Below are positions 26,921 through 36,361 of a stretch of 64,000 nucleotides of DNA, one piece after another. The notes beneath the pieces are model-generated. The model was given only the letters and a program-made list of their open reading frames with translations, ran no database searches and was not told the DNA's origin. The position numbers were made by a program, and so were the translations under genes. The number at the start of each line of letters is the position of its first letter. Position 1 is the stretch's first letter. This stretch comes from Streptomyces sp. NBC_01288 (GTDB lineage: Bacteria > Actinomycetota > Actinomycetes > Streptomycetales > Streptomycetaceae), in NCBI RefSeq assembly GCF_035982055.1, contig NZ_CP108427.1, positions 992,001 to 1,056,000 of the forward strand. The letters are read 5' to 3'.

Positions 26921-26986
26921 CAGGCCCTGTCGTCCCATTCCCGTCTGCCCTCCGGGCGGGCGACGGGAATGGGACGACAGGGCCTG
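26921..26986. terminator. Long bidirectional terminator after sortase and deacetylase genes
   Basis: A near-perfect stem of about 24 bp begins CAGGCCCTGTCGTCCCATTC and pairs with 26963-26986, with a GC-rich loop. It sits 8 bp from the convergent polysaccharide deacetylase stop and 22 bp from the sortase stop. Confidence 0.88.
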
Positions 26987-26993
26987 CGACCCG

Positions 26994-27836
26994 TCAGGTG
27001 GTGGTGCGGCGGCGCGGCAGCGTCATGTGGTAGCCGGAGTCGAGGAGGTGCGGCAGGTATTCGCGCAGCGCCTTCACGCTCTGGGTCCGGTCGCCCCCGG
27101 CGTCGTGCGAGAGCACCACGATGCCGGGGGCGGCGCCGTCCTCGACCGCGTCGACGATGTGGCGGACGCCGGGGGTGTCCCAGTCGAGGGTGTCGACGGT
27201 CCACGCGAGGGGTTCCATGCCCAGCTCGGAGCCGAGCTGGAAGGTGGCCCGGTTCCAGGCGCCGTAGGGCGCGCGGAACCACTGCGGGCGTTCGCCGTAG
27301 GCGTCCTCGATGACGTCGCTGGTGCGTTCCATCTCCGAGCGGATCTGACCCCGGGTCATCTTGGTCAGCAGCGGGTGGGACCAGGTGTGGTTGCCGACGA
27401 TGTGACCCTCGTCGGACATGCGGGCGAGCAGGTCGCGGTTCCAGTCGGCCATCTCGCCGCACACGAAGAACGTGGCGCGGACGTCGTACTCGGCGAGGGT
27501 GTCGAGGATGTGCGGGGTGTAGCGGGGGTCGGGTCCGTCGTCGAAGGTGAGCACCATGGTGTTGCCGCGTCCGGACATGCGCAGGAAGGGTTCGTGCCGC
27601 ACCGGGACATGGGCGGGGGCGGCGTGGGGGGCGCCGTATCCGGCCACGGGCTGGAGGCGGTAGGAGGAGGGTTTGCGCGCGAGGCGCGGCGGGGGCCCGG
27701 CGGCGGGGGCGGCGGTCCGGGCGGGGGCGTCGTCCGCGAGTCCGGAGTACAGCAGACCGGCGGTGCCGGCCGCCCCGACGGCGGCGGCGCCGGCGAGCAG
27801 GGCCCGTCGGCGCGTGAGCAACTGATCCTTCTTCAT
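26994..27836 (-). CDS. Polysaccharide deacetylase (NodB domain, CE4), exported
   Basis: A 280-residue protein with a twin-arginine type signal (LTRRRALLAGAAAVGAAG, residues 8-25), a proline/alanine linker, and a NodB domain from about residue 90: motif 1 TFDDGPD with Asp99/Asp100, motif 2 NHTWSHP with metal-binding His150 and His154, motif 3 RAPYG, motif 4 DTLDWDTPG and motif 5 VLSHDAGG. CE4 enzymes remove acetyl groups from peptidoglycan, chitin or xylan outside the cell. The target here is unknown. ATG 27836 has only a weak ribosome binding site. It lies downstream of lysX on the same strand. Confidence 0.92.
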   Translation of the reverse strand: MKKDQLLTRRRALLAGAAAVGAAGTAGLLYSGLADDAPARTAAPAAGPPPRLARKPSSYRLQPVAGYGAPHAAPAHVPVRHEPFLRMSGRGNTMVLTFDDGPDPRYTPHILDTLAEYDVRATFFVCGEMADWNRDLLARMSDEGHIVGNHTWSHPLLTKMTRGQIRSEMERTSDVIEDAYGERPQWFRAPYGAWNRATFQLGSELGMEPLAWTVDTLDWDTPGVRHIVDAVEDGAAPGIVVLSHDAGGDRTQSVKALREYLPHLLDSGYHMTLPRRRTTT

Positions 27837-27927
27837 GACTCATCAGTCGCCCGCGTGAGCCCCGGCGCCCCACGGCAACACCGGTGCGGCGGCAGGAAAG
27901 CACCCGCCCGGCCCAGTTTTCGCGCGC

Positions 27928-30900
27928 TCAGCGGCGCCGGACGAGGGGGAACGGCAGCGTCTCACGGATCGTCAGACCGGTGAGGAACATGACGAGTCGG
28001 TCGACGCCGATGCCGAGTCCGCCGGTGGGCGGCATCGCGTATTCGAGGGCGTCGAGGAAGTCCTCGTCGAGTTCCATCGCCTCGGGGTCTCCCCCGGCGG
28101 CGAGCAGCGACTGGGCGGTGAGGCGGCGGCGCTGTTCGACGGGGTCGGTCAGCTCGGAGTAGGCGGTGCCGAGTTCGGTGCCGAAGGCGACCAGGTCCCA
28201 GCGTTCGGCGAGCCGCGGGTCGGTGCGGTGCTGGCGGGTGAGCGGGGAGACGTCGGTCGGGAAGTCCTTGTAGAAGGTCGGCAGCCGGGTCGGTTCCTCC
28301 ACGAGCCGTTCGTACATCTCCAGTACGACGTCCCCGCGGCCGTCGTCGGCGCCGTACGGCACGCCCGCGCGGTCGCAGAGCCGGTGCAGGCGGGCCAGTT
28401 CGGTGTCGGCGTCGATCTCCTCGCCGAGCGCCTCGGAGATCGCGCCGTGGACGGTCTTGACCGGCCAGATCCCGGAGATGTCGTACTCCTCGCCGTCCTT
28501 GCGCGCGACGGCGGAGCCGAAGGCGGCGGTCGCGGCACCCTGGATGAGTTCGCGGACGAGGTCGAGCATGACGTCGTAGTCGGCGTACGCCTGGTAGGCC
28601 TCCAGCATCGTGAACTCGGGGTTGTGCTTGTAGGAGACGCCCTCGTTGCGGAAGGTGCGGCCCATCTCGAAGACCTTCTCCAGGCCGCCGACGCAGAGCC
28701 GCTTGAGGTAGAGCTCGGGGGCGATGCGCAGATAGAGGTCGAGGTCGTAGGCGTTGATGTGGGTGGTGAAGGGGCGGGCGTTGGCGCCGCCGTGGATCTG
28801 CTGGAGCATCGGGGTCTCGACCTCCAGGTACCCGCGCTCCAACAGGCCCTGGCGCAGGGCCTGTACGGCGGTGGAGCGGGCGCGGACGACGTCACGGGCG
28901 GCGGGGCTGGCGACGAGGTCGAGGTAGCGCATGCGGACCTTGGCCTCGGGGTCGGTCAGGCCGCGGTGTTTGTCGGGGAGCGGGCGCAGGCACTTGCCGG
29001 TGAGCTGCCAGGAGGTGACGAAGACCGTGGGCTCGCCCTTGTCACTGGTGCCCGCGCGGCCGGTGGCGGTGATGTGGTCGCCGATGTCGGTGTCCGCGAC
29101 GAAGCGGTCGAGGTCGGGGCCCGACTCGGCGCGGGTGAGGGCGAGTTGGTGGTCGCCGGACCAGTCGCGCAGGGTCAGGAAGACGATGCCGCCGAGGTCG
29201 CGCACGAGCATCACCCGCCCGGCGACGGTGACTTGGTCTCCCGCGCGGACCTCGGCGAGGGTGTGGGTGCGCTGCGGGACGCCGACCGGGTAGGGGTCGG
29301 TGCCGGCGGCGCGGAGGCGGTCGAGTTTGTGGTGCCGGACGCGGACCTGTTCGGGCAGGCCGCTGTCCGGTCCGTCGGCCGCGTCCTCGTCGTCGAGGCC
29401 GAGCGCCGACAGGGGCGGCAGGTCCGCGGTGGTCGCGGGGCGCGGGCCGCTCTTCTGGTGCCCCTTTCCCCAGAGTTGGCGCAGCGACGGTACGGAGACG
29501 AAGCCCTCGGCGATGCCGGAGGCGAGGCTGATGCGGGCCAGGGAGGCGGTCTCGCCGTAGCAGATGAAGCGGGGGTACCACTCGGGGTGGTACTTGGCGT
29601 TGGAGCGGTAAAGGGCCTCCAGCTGCCACCACTTGGAGAAGAACAGCAGGAGGCGGCGCCACAGGCGGAGCACCGGGCCCGCGCCGATGCGGGCGCCCTC
29701 CTCGAAGGCCGAGCGGAAGACGGCGAAGTTGAGGGAGATCCGGTGGACGCCCAACTTCGGTGCTGCGGCGCAGAGTTCGGCGACCATGAACTCCATGACC
29801 CCGTTGGGGGCGGTGCGGTCCCGGCGCATCAGGTCGAGCGAGACGCCGTCGCTGCCCCAGGGGACGAGGGAGAGCAGGGCGAGCAACTTGCCGTCCTCGC
29901 CCAGTGCTTCGACGAGGAGGCAGTCACCGTCGGCCTGGTCGCCGAGGCGGTCCAGGGCCATGGAGAAGCCGCGTTCGGTCTCGGTGTCACGCCAGGCGTC
30001 GGCGCGGTCGACGACCTCCTCCATCTCCGTGTCGGTGAGGGTGGCGTGACGGCGGATGCGGCAGGTGGCACCGGCGCGGCGGACGCGGCTCACGGCCTGG
30101 CGGGTGACGCGCATGTCGCGGCCGGCGAGGTCGAAGTCGGCGACGTGCAGGATGGCCTCGTCGCCGAGTTGCAGGGCGCCGAGTCCCGCGCGGGCGAAGG
30201 CTCTTGCGCCGTCCTCGGAGGCGCCCATCACGGCGGGGGCCCAGCCGTGTCGGCGGGCGAGGTCCAGCCAGGCGGCGATGGCGTGCGGCCAGGCCTCGCG
30301 GTCGCCGACCGGGTCGCCGCTGGCGAGGCAGACGCCGGCCTCGACGCGGTAGGTGACGGCGGCCTTGCCGCTGGGCGAGAAGACGACGGCCTTGTCGCGC
30401 CGGGTGGCGAAGTAGCCTAGGGAGTCCTGGCCGCCGTAGGCCTTCAGGAGGGCGCGGATGCGGTCCTCCTCGTCGCCGTGCAGGGCGGCTTCGAGGCGTT
30501 GGGAGCGGAAGAGGACGGTGGCCGCGTTCAGAAGGGCGAGCGCGCCGAAGAGGCCGAGGAGGAAGAACAGGGCGCGGGGCGGGCGCCCGTCGAAGGAGCG
30601 GCCGGAGACCAGACCGCCGCAGACCCGGTCGGCGGCCCAGCCCAGGTGCTGGCTCGTGGGGAGGGTGCCGGGGAACAGGGCGACCAGTCCCCAACCGGCG
30701 AGGATCGCGACGGCGAGTCCGACGAGGAGGACGGCGAGGGCCCGCCTGACGGCCGCGCGGCGGGAGGCGGCGTAGAACTGTCCGCGCGCCACGATCAGCA
30801 GGACCAGCAGGAGGGCGCACACGATGAGGGACGGGAGGGACTCGGCGTACAGGCCCAGGGCCAAGCCGAGGGCGTCGGTCAGGACCAGCAGGCCGAGGTA

Positions 30901-31209
30901 GACGACGACCAGCCACCAGGCGATCCTCTTGCGGGCGGCGGTCGCGGCGGCGAGCAGGAAGAGGAAGACGGCGTAGGCGAGGTTGGCGCTGACGGGGACG
31001 ATCAGGAGGTCGAGGAAGCGGACCACCGGGCGCAGTACGCGACGCAGCGGGGCGATGAAGGCGAGCAGGACGCAGAGCAGGCCGAGGGCGCCGAAGAAGG
31101 TCGCGAAGCCCTCGGGCACCCGGCTGAGGAACCCGTTGCCGGGCGGCCGTATCGGACCCTTGGTGTCCTTGGTGTCCTTGGGTCTGGCAGCCTCCACTGT
31201 GGCAGTCAT
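27928..31209 (-). CDS. lysX: Bifunctional lysylphosphatidylglycerol synthase / lysyl-tRNA synthetase
   Basis: A 1093-residue fusion. Residues 1-240 hold seven or so transmembrane helices, followed by an MprF-like DUF2156 GNAT domain (about 250-570, with [28 protein letters not shown]), an OB-fold anticodon-binding domain from about 640 ([23 protein letters not shown]) and a class II LysRS core with motif 2 [13 protein letters not shown] and motif 3 [13 protein letters not shown] at the end. LysX charges tRNA with lysine and transfers the lysyl group to phosphatidylglycerol, making the membrane less negative and more tolerant of cationic peptides. A second, housekeeping lysS is expected elsewhere. 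The start ATG 31209 has a weak ribosome binding site. Confidence 0.95.
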   Translation of the reverse strand: MTATVEAARPKDTKDTKGPIRPPGNGFLSRVPEGFATFFGALGLLCVLLAFIAPLRRVLRPVVRFLDLLIVPVSANLAYAVFLFLLAAATAARKRIAWWLVVVYLGLLVLTDALGLALGLYAESLPSLIVCALLLVLLIVARGQFYAASRRAAVRRALAVLLVGLAVAILAGWGLVALFPGTLPTSQHLGWAADRVCGGLVSGRSFDGRPPRALFFLLGLFGALALLNAATVLFRSQRLEAALHGDEEDRIRALLKAYGGQDSLGYFATRRDKAVVFSPSGKAAVTYRVEAGVCLASGDPVGDREAWPHAIAAWLDLARRHGWAPAVMGASEDGARAFARAGLGALQLGDEAILHVADFDLAGRDMRVTRQAVSRVRRAGATCRIRRHATLTDTEMEEVVDRADAWRDTETERGFSMALDRLGDQADGDCLLVEALGEDGKLLALLSLVPWGSDGVSLDLMRRDRTAPNGVMEFMVAELCAAAPKLGVHRISLNFAVFRSAFEEGARIGAGPVLRLWRRLLLFFSKWWQLEALYRSNAKYHPEWYPRFICYGETASLARISLASGIAEGFVSVPSLRQLWGKGHQKSGPRPATTADLPPLSALGLDDEDAADGPDSGLPEQVRVRHHKLDRLRAAGTDPYPVGVPQRTHTLAEVRAGDQVTVAGRVMLVRDLGGIVFLTLRDWSGDHQLALTRAESGPDLDRFVADTDIGDHITATGRAGTSDKGEPTVFVTSWQLTGKCLRPLPDKHRGLTDPEAKVRMRYLDLVASPAARDVVRARSTAVQALRQGLLERGYLEVETPMLQQIHGGANARPFTTHINAYDLDLYLRIAPELYLKRLCVGGLEKVFEMGRTFRNEGVSYKHNPEFTMLEAYQAYADYDVMLDLVRELIQGAATAAFGSAVARKDGEEYDISGIWPVKTVHGAISEALGEEIDADTELARLHRLCDRAGVPYGADDGRGDVVLEMYERLVEEPTRLPTFYKDFPTDVSPLTRQHRTDPRLAERWDLVAFGTELGTAYSELTDPVEQRRRLTAQSLLAAGGDPEAMELDEDFLDALEYAMPPTGGLGIGVDRLVMFLTGLTIRETLPFPLVRRR

Positions 31210-31299
31210 GGTTCCGACTGTAGGAACAGGGCGGGCGGCGCGCCCGTCGAGCGCTCCCGGGCGGGTTCAGGACCTGCGGGTTCCGATAGCCTCACGGCC

Positions 31300-31761
31300 G
31301 TGACGGAACAGCACTCAACTCAGTTCGAGCGGGGCACGGACGGGCCCAAGGTGATCGTGGCCGGAATGGACGGCTCCGACTCCTCCCTCCGGGCCGCGTC
31401 CTACGCCGCGGGCCTGGCCAGGCGGCAGGGCGCGCTGCTCGCCCTCGTGTACGTGCAGCCGGTGCTGGCGGCGGGCGCGGCGATGGGGGCACCGGTCGCC
31501 GACACGACCGACGAGATCGCCGAGAACCTCGTCGCCCAGATCCGCCACGAGACCGAGCGCGTGAAGGGGATATTCGACATCCGCTGGGAATTCCACACGT
31601 TCCGCGGCGACCCCTACGGCGGCCTGGTGAAGGCGGCCGACGAACTCAAGGCCGACGCGGTCATCGTGGGCGCCTCGGAGCAGGCGGGGCACCGGATCAT
31701 CGGCTCGGTGGCGGTACGGCTGGTGAAGGCGGGGCGGTGGCCGGTGACGGTGGTGCCGTAG
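31300..31761 (+). CDS. Universal stress protein (UspA family)
   Basis: A 153-residue single-domain Usp protein: VIVAGMDGSDSSLRAASYAAGLARRQGALLALVYV at the N terminus and ADAVIVGASEQAG...SVAVRLVKAGRWPVTVVP at the C terminus. The usual ATP-binding signature G-x2-G-x9-G-S/T is altered (GASEQAG-x4-GS), so nucleotide binding may be weak or absent. The GTG at 31300 follows a GATAGC -10-like box by 9 bases with no Shine-Dalgarno, suggesting a leaderless message. It is divergent from lysX (90 bp apart), and a degenerate repeat block begins at its stop codon. Confidence 0.9.
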   Translation: MTEQHSTQFERGTDGPKVIVAGMDGSDSSLRAASYAAGLARRQGALLALVYVQPVLAAGAAMGAPVADTTDEIAENLVAQIRHETERVKGIFDIRWEFHTFRGDPYGGLVKAADELKADAVIVGASEQAGHRIIGSVAVRLVKAGRWPVTVVP

Positions 31762-32240
31762 CCTCCGGCGGTCGGGCGGTGACGGTGGTGGCGTCACCGG
31801 TGGGGGTGGGGTGGTCGCCGGTGATCGTTGGGCGGTGACCGTGTAGCTCGTGACGGTGGTGCCGTAGCCCGGCGGGGACGCCTTAACCGCCGGCGGTAGT
31901 GCGGTAGCCGGTGAGGGCGGAGCGGTGACTGGGCGGTGACGCCCAAGCCGCCGACGGCCTCGCCGAAGACGGTGAAGGTGGAGCACTCGCCGGGCGGTGA
32001 CCTCCTACCCGCGAGCGGCCGTGCCGTAGATGGTGAAGTGGAACGCTCGCCGGGCGGTGACGTCCAAGCCGCCGACGGCCGCGCCGCAGCCCGGCGGGGA
32101 CGCCGTAACCGCCGGCGGTAGTGCCATAGCCGGTGGCGATGGGCCGGAGCCGGGCGGTAACGCCGTAGCCACCGGCGGCCGTGCGTAGCCGGGCGGTGAT
32201 GCCGTGGCCGTCGGCGGTTGTGCCGTGGTCAGCCCTCCGC
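31753..32240. repeat. Degenerate GC-rich minisatellite between usp and hydrolase genes
   Basis: The 488-bp gap between two convergent genes is made of imperfect repeats with a core like GCCGGGCGGTGACGCCGTAG followed by CCGCCGGCGGTAGTGCCGTA. A 50-bp segment near 31864 returns at 32086 with about four changes, and GCTCGCCGGGCGGTGACGTC-type blocks recur at about 31926, 31987 and 32048 (roughly 60-bp steps). It starts inside the usp stop region. Codon-like ORFs inside are random by-products. Confidence 0.7.
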
Positions 32241-32249
32241 CTCGCTCCG

Positions 32250-33065
32250 TCAGAGCGCGCCGAGAAAGTCCATCAGGATCTCGTTGAAGCGTTCCGGCTT
32301 CTCCATGTTCGGGTAGTGGCCGACGCGCTCGATGGTCGTGGAGCGGCCGTTCGGGACGGTGTCGGCGAGGCGTTGGGCCATGGCGATGCTGTCGGGCCAG
32401 TCGGCGGCACCGTGGATCGCCAGGACCGGGACGTCCAGCTTCGGGACGCCGGACCACGGGTCGGGCAGCGGGACGTACCAGTCCTTCTCGCCCGGGGTGT
32501 GCTTGGAGATCGTGTGGGCGGTCAGTTCGCGCAGGCGGCGGATGACGGACGGGGCGACCTCGGCCACCCTGCGGCGCGGGCCCGCCACGCCTTGGGTGAA
32601 CTGGTCGAGCCAGCCCGGGATGTCGCCGGTGGCGAGCAACTGCCCGGCGCGGGCCGTGTGTTCCAGCAGCTCGGGGTCCTGGTACTCGAACGCGCTGGTG
32701 CCGCCGCCGCTGACGACGATCGCGCGGACCAGTTCGGGGTGTTCCAGCGCGGTGTCGGTCGCGACGGCCGCGCCCATGGAGAGGCCGACCAGGACCGCGG
32801 GGCCGAGGTCCAGGTGGCGCAGGAGACCCGCCAGGTCGTCGGCCCAGCGGAACGGTCCGCTCGCGTTGGCCGAGAAACCGTGGCCCCGGATGTCGGGTGC
32901 GATGACGCGGAAGTCGGCCGCGAGGGACGGCAGTTGGTCGTCGAAGACGCGGTGGTCGGCGAAGCCGGAGTGGAGGAGGACCACGGGGTCGCCGGTGCCC
33001 ACGTCGCGGTAGGCCAGGTCCCCGTCGGCAGATGCGAAGAAGCTCAGTTCCGAAGCAGCTGTCAT
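32250..33065 (-). CDS. Alpha/beta-fold hydrolase
   Basis: A 271-residue alpha/beta hydrolase: oxyanion region VVLLHSGFADH, PDIRGHG, nucleophile elbow GLSMGAA (Ser near 99), a cap segment in the middle, and a catalytic His in VGHYPNMEKPERFNEILMDFL; the acid is probably the Asp in IHGAADWPDS. The C-terminal pattern resembles beta-ketoadipate enol-lactone hydrolase relatives, but the substrate is unknown. ATG 33065 is used. It is divergent from the MarR gene at 33124, and shared TGTCAT half-sites in the 58-bp gap suggest direct control by that regulator. Its 3' side is the minisatellite. Confidence 0.9.
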   Translation of the reverse strand: MTAASELSFFASADGDLAYRDVGTGDPVVLLHSGFADHRVFDDQLPSLAADFRVIAPDIRGHGFSANASGPFRWADDLAGLLRHLDLGPAVLVGLSMGAAVATDTALEHPELVRAIVVSGGGTSAFEYQDPELLEHTARAGQLLATGDIPGWLDQFTQGVAGPRRRVAEVAPSVIRRLRELTAHTISKHTPGEKDWYVPLPDPWSGVPKLDVPVLAIHGAADWPDSIAMAQRLADTVPNGRSTTIERVGHYPNMEKPERFNEILMDFLGAL

Positions 33066-33114
33066 GACAACCAAGGTGTCATCTTGGGCATGGGTTTGGC
33101 AACCCGGGTGTCAT
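33060..33114. promoter_or_regulatory. Candidate MarR operator: TGTCAT half-sites
   Basis: ATGACA (33064-33069) and TGTCAT (33077-33082) form a dyad with 7-bp spacing that overlaps the hydrolase start codon, and a third TGTCAT lies at 33109-33114, 10 bp before the regulator start. Confidence 0.5.
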
Positions 33115-33123
33115 GATGAGGCC

Positions 33124-33609
33124 GTGAACGACTCCCCTCCCCCGGCGCCCGCTTCCCTCTCCCCCGACGAACTCGGCCATCGCCTCACCGAGGTGTTCGA
33201 CCTCGTCGGCCCGCTCTACCGGCGCGCGGCGCGCAAGGTGGAGCAGGCCGAACCGGTCGAGGGCGTGTCCGCGGGCGTGCGCGCCGTCCTGAACCTGCTG
33301 CGCCTGCACGGACCCATGACGGTGCCTCAGATGGGCCGCGACCAGGCGCTGAGCCGGCAGTTCGTGCAACGCATGGTCAACGACGCGGCGGCGCACGGCT
33401 GGGTCGAGAGCGTGCCGAACCCGGCGCACCAGCGGTCCTCCCTGATCCGGCTGACCGACACCGGCCGCTCGACCATCGCCGATGTGCTGGGCCGCGAGCA
33501 TTACCTGATGCGCCAGGTCGGCGGCGAGCTGACGGAGGCCGACGTCCGCGCGTGCGCGAAGGTGCTCGCCCAGATGCTGGAGACCTTCGCGCACGTCGAC
33601 GTCGACTGA
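33124..33609 (+). CDS. MarR-family transcriptional regulator
   Basis: A 161-residue winged-helix protein: dimer helix, VRAVLNLLRLHGPMTVPQMGRDQALSRQFVQRMVNDAAAHGWVE as the helix-turn-helix, SLIRLTDTGRSTIADVLGREHYL wing and the C-terminal dimer helices. The GTG at 33124 has GATGAGG 2 bases upstream, close to the start. Its divergent neighbour is the alpha/beta hydrolase, the most likely target. It converges on capA with a 9-bp gap. The ligand is unknown, phenolic compounds being usual for this family. Confidence 0.9.
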   Translation: MNDSPPPAPASLSPDELGHRLTEVFDLVGPLYRRAARKVEQAEPVEGVSAGVRAVLNLLRLHGPMTVPQMGRDQALSRQFVQRMVNDAAAHGWVESVPNPAHQRSSLIRLTDTGRSTIADVLGREHYLMRQVGGELTEADVRACAKVLAQMLETFAHVDVD

Positions 33610-33618
33610 TCCCCGGGG

Positions 33619-34776
33619 CTACTTCCCCATCACCAGCCCGTCCTTCGCCGCGCCCCGGCTCAGCACCACCTCGCGGATGCGGTCGCGGTCGCCGGTCAGG
33701 TCGGCGCCCTGGCCGATCGCCTGGTTGACGTCGACGACCCGTCCCGCGTCGATGTCGAACAGCTGCGGGACAAACTCCGCCTTCGTCACCTCCCAGCGCC
33801 CTCCGGGCCTGGCGGGCGGTACGAAGGTGAAGCGGCCGAGGGTGCTCAGGTTGCCGCCGGGGTCCTGGGTGCCCGCGTTGTCGTACATCTCGCCGGTGAT
33901 CTGGTCGCCGAGCCCGTAGACCACCCAGGTGCCGTTGACCTTCTCGTACGCCTGCGGGGCGTGGGCCTGGGTGCCGAGGACGAGGTCGATGTCCGGGCGG
34001 CCGTCGGTGCGGGCGGCGGTGAGTTCCCTGGCCAGCGCGAGTTGTTGGGGGTCGGGGGCGTTCTGGCCCGCCGTGCCCCAGCGCAGGGAGACGACCACCG
34101 CGTCGGCGCCCGCACGCCGGGCGGCCCGGGCGTCGGCGAGGACGCGGGCGGGGTCGAGGAGGTTGACGGCCCAGGGCTCGGCCGGCGTGAGCGGGACGCC
34201 GTTCGTGTCGGCGGTGTAGGCGAGGTGGGCGACCTTCGCGGGACCGGCGCGCAGCAGGGTGACCGTGCGCGCCTCGGCGTCGGTGCGCGCCGTCCCCGTG
34301 TGCCGTACGCCCGCGCGGTCGAGGGTGTCGAGGGTGCGCTGGATGCCGACGGTGCCCTCGTCGAGGCTGTGGTCGGAGGCGGTGGAGCAGCTGTCGTAGC
34401 CGGTCGCGGCGAGGCCCTGGGCCACCTCGGGCGGGGAGGTGAGGGCCTCGGTGCCGGTGCTGGTGCTGGTGCTGGTGGAGTCGCCGTAGACGCTCTCGAT
34501 GTGACACAGCGCCAGATCGGCGCGGGAGACGAGGGGTTGGACCGCGGCGAGCATCGGGCGGAAGTCGTAGCCGGTGCCGCCGGCGTCGAAGCGGGCGCGG
34601 TCGACGACGGCGCTGTGCGGGAGGATGTCACCGGCGGCGACGAGGGTGAAGCCGCGGGCGGCGGGGGGCGCCGGACGGCCGGACGCCTTCGGATCGTGGT
34701 GCTGGGCCTGGCAGGCGGCGGCCGCGGTGAGAAGGCCAGCGACGGCGACGGCCACCTGCTGTCTGCGTGCGATCAT
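33619..34776 (-). CDS. CapA-family exported metallophosphatase-like protein
   Basis: A 385-residue protein of the CapA/PgsA (poly-gamma-glutamate synthesis) superfamily: GFTLVAAGDILPH (metal ligand Asp), LALCHIESVYG, a TASDHSLDEG motif where most relatives have ANNHxxDxG, VVVSLRWG for VSxHWG, and VLGTQAHAPQAYEKVNGTWVVYGLGDQ for the GHHPH region. Several conserved positions therefore differ (Asn to Asp, His to Arg), which may affect metal binding. A Ser-Thr repeat (DSTSTSTSTGT), encoded by a GGTGCT-type hexanucleotide run near 34450, interrupts the loop after CHIESV. The N terminus has a signal with Cys (TAAAACQAQ), a weak lipobox. ATG 34776 is used. Confidence 0.82.
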   Translation of the reverse strand: MIARRQQVAVAVAGLLTAAAACQAQHHDPKASGRPAPPAARGFTLVAAGDILPHSAVVDRARFDAGGTGYDFRPMLAAVQPLVSRADLALCHIESVYGDSTSTSTSTGTEALTSPPEVAQGLAATGYDSCSTASDHSLDEGTVGIQRTLDTLDRAGVRHTGTARTDAEARTVTLLRAGPAKVAHLAYTADTNGVPLTPAEPWAVNLLDPARVLADARAARRAGADAVVVSLRWGTAGQNAPDPQQLALARELTAARTDGRPDIDLVLGTQAHAPQAYEKVNGTWVVYGLGDQITGEMYDNAGTQDPGGNLSTLGRFTFVPPARPGGRWEVTKAEFVPQLFDIDAGRVVDVNQAIGQGADLTGDRDRIREVVLSRGAAKDGLVMGK

Positions 34777-34999
34777 CAATTCACCCCACTGTGGTCATAT
34801 TTACCCACCGATAGGTATGAACTTCACCGGCCCCGCAAACGACTTCCGGCCTCTGATGACCCGTCCGGTGTGCGCGTGCGGCGGATCACCGGGGGTCGCG
34901 GACCGTTCGTCGCACCGTTCGTCGACGCGATCGACCGTCCGCCGCAAGCCCCTCGTGCGCCCCCTGTCCCCGAACGTCCCCCTGCGATGCCATACGGCC

Positions 35000-35545
35000 A
35001 TGACGGCCGGACCCACGCTCAGAGACGGAACGACCGCCGAGCACGAGCTCGCCGCATTGCAGCGCGAGCACGGCAGGCCGCTCTTCGCGCTGCTGCTCCG
35101 GCTCTGCGACGGCGACCGCCAGCGCGCCGAGGACCTCGTCCAGGAGACCCTCGTACGGGCCTGGCAGCACCCCGAGGCGCTGCGCGCCGACGCCTTCGAG
35201 TCCGTACGGCCCTGGCTGCTGACGGTGGGTAGGCGGCTCGCCATCGACGCGCGCCGGGCCCGGCAGGCGCGACCGCCGGAGGTCGGGGACGCGGTGCTGG
35301 AGAACGCGCGCGTCTGTGCCGATCACGCGGAACGGTCGGCGGCGACGCTCGATGTGCGGGAGGCTGTGAAGACACTCACTCCGGAGCACCGGGAAGTCCT
35401 GGTGCTGGTGTATTTCCACGGGGCGAGTGTGGCGGAGGCCGCGGCAGCCCTCGGGATTCCGCCCGGTACGGTGAAGTCCCGCGCGTACTACGCGCTGCGC
35501 GCCCTTCGCCGGGTGCTTCCGGGGTATGCGGCCGACCTGCGGTGA
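35000..35545 (+). CDS. ECF RNA polymerase sigma factor
   Basis: A 181-residue sigma-70 family protein with region 2 (REHGRPLFALLLRLCDGDRQRAEDLVQETLVRAWQHPE) and region 4 (LTPEHREVLVLVYFHGASVAEAAAALGIPPGTVKSRAYYALRALRR). The layout without extra domains marks a group IV (ECF) factor that redirects RNA polymerase. ATG 35000 is the first good start, though no ribosome binding site precedes it; an in-frame ATG at 34818 would add an unconserved 60-residue head. A gene of unknown function and a zinc-finger anti-sigma gene follow on the same strand and should hold it inactive at the membrane until a signal arrives. Confidence 0.9.
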   Translation: MTAGPTLRDGTTAEHELAALQREHGRPLFALLLRLCDGDRQRAEDLVQETLVRAWQHPEALRADAFESVRPWLLTVGRRLAIDARRARQARPPEVGDAVLENARVCADHAERSAATLDVREAVKTLTPEHREVLVLVYFHGASVAEAAAALGIPPGTVKSRAYYALRALRRVLPGYAADLR

Positions 35546-35700
35546 AACCAATCCATTGGTCAAACCTCCGTAAAGCGCCTTGCTCAGAACCCGGTTGAGT
35601 AATCGGCTGTCCTCATCCGTGTTCCGGACTGGGGGGCTCGGGGTTCCTGACGGAGCCCCGGGCCGGGCGACGCGCACGCACCGGAGGAAGGCAGGAAGGG

Positions 35701-36222
35701 ATGCTGCACAGAGGTCAAGAGAGCACGGACGGCACCGGTGGCGGTGAACTCACCGTCCCCATGGCGTGGTTGTACGCCGAGTACATCGCCGACGAGTTGC
35801 TGCGGACCGGCGACCTGATGCCGCCGACGTCCTTCGAGTTCCGCGCGGGTCGGGACGCGCTGGCGCTGACCATCTTCCTGTCCGACACGGACGGCGAGTT
35901 GTCCGGTATCCGCGTGGTGACCCAGTTGGAGACCTGGCTTTCGCTCACGGCGTACGACCAGCCGTGGCAGGACTGGGTCGCGACACGTATGTCCAGGTTG
36001 ACGGCCGAGGCCGCCGAATCCGGCGCGGACGCACCGGACCTGGCGCTCGCGGAGGCCGCCTGGCGCTGGCTGGAGGAGACCGAGCTGCTCGCGCCGGATC
36101 TGGACGCGGTACCGGGGCCGGGAGGCGGTCCGGTGACCGGTGAGGACGACGGACCGAAGGTCTGGACGCCCGCCTGGCAGCTGGGTCTGCCGCTCGGCCA
36201 TCTCGCCATCCATCTTTTTTGA
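35701..36222 (+). CDS. Unknown protein between ECF sigma and anti-sigma genes
   Basis: A 173-residue acidic protein that I do not recognise. It has no signal peptide or membrane helix. Visible features: VPMAWLYAEYIADELLRTGDLMPPTSFEFR, then strand-like DALALTIFLSDTDGEL and VVTQLETWLSLT, an amphipathic Ala/Glu helix (RLTAEAAESGADAPDLALAEAAWRWLEE) and a hydrophobic C terminus WQLGLPLGHLAIHLF. A purine-rich leader with GGAGGAAGG directly precedes ATG 35701. Its place between sigma and anti-sigma suggests a part in the same regulatory circuit, for instance a co-regulator; this is inferred from position only. Confidence 0.7.
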   Translation: MLHRGQESTDGTGGGELTVPMAWLYAEYIADELLRTGDLMPPTSFEFRAGRDALALTIFLSDTDGELSGIRVVTQLETWLSLTAYDQPWQDWVATRMSRLTAEAAESGADAPDLALAEAAWRWLEETELLAPDLDAVPGPGGGPVTGEDDGPKVWTPAWQLGLPLGHLAIHLF

Positions 36223-36361
36223 GATGGGACCAATCCGGGGGCCCGACCGCTCCGAATCAGTTGCTTGGGATTCTGTGTGCCTTGAGTGATTCGACTGTCT
36301 GGTGCGTACCGATGGGAGCAAGGAGTAACCCCACCCGCACCTAACGGCACGAGGATTCGGC

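Noticed and set aside
28228..30420. A 730-codon plus-strand frame opposite lysX
   Set aside because: It has no recognisable motif; the minus strand encodes intact LysX.
31936..32121. A 61-codon frame inside the minisatellite
   Set aside because: It follows the repeat period, has no ribosome binding site and no normal codon use.
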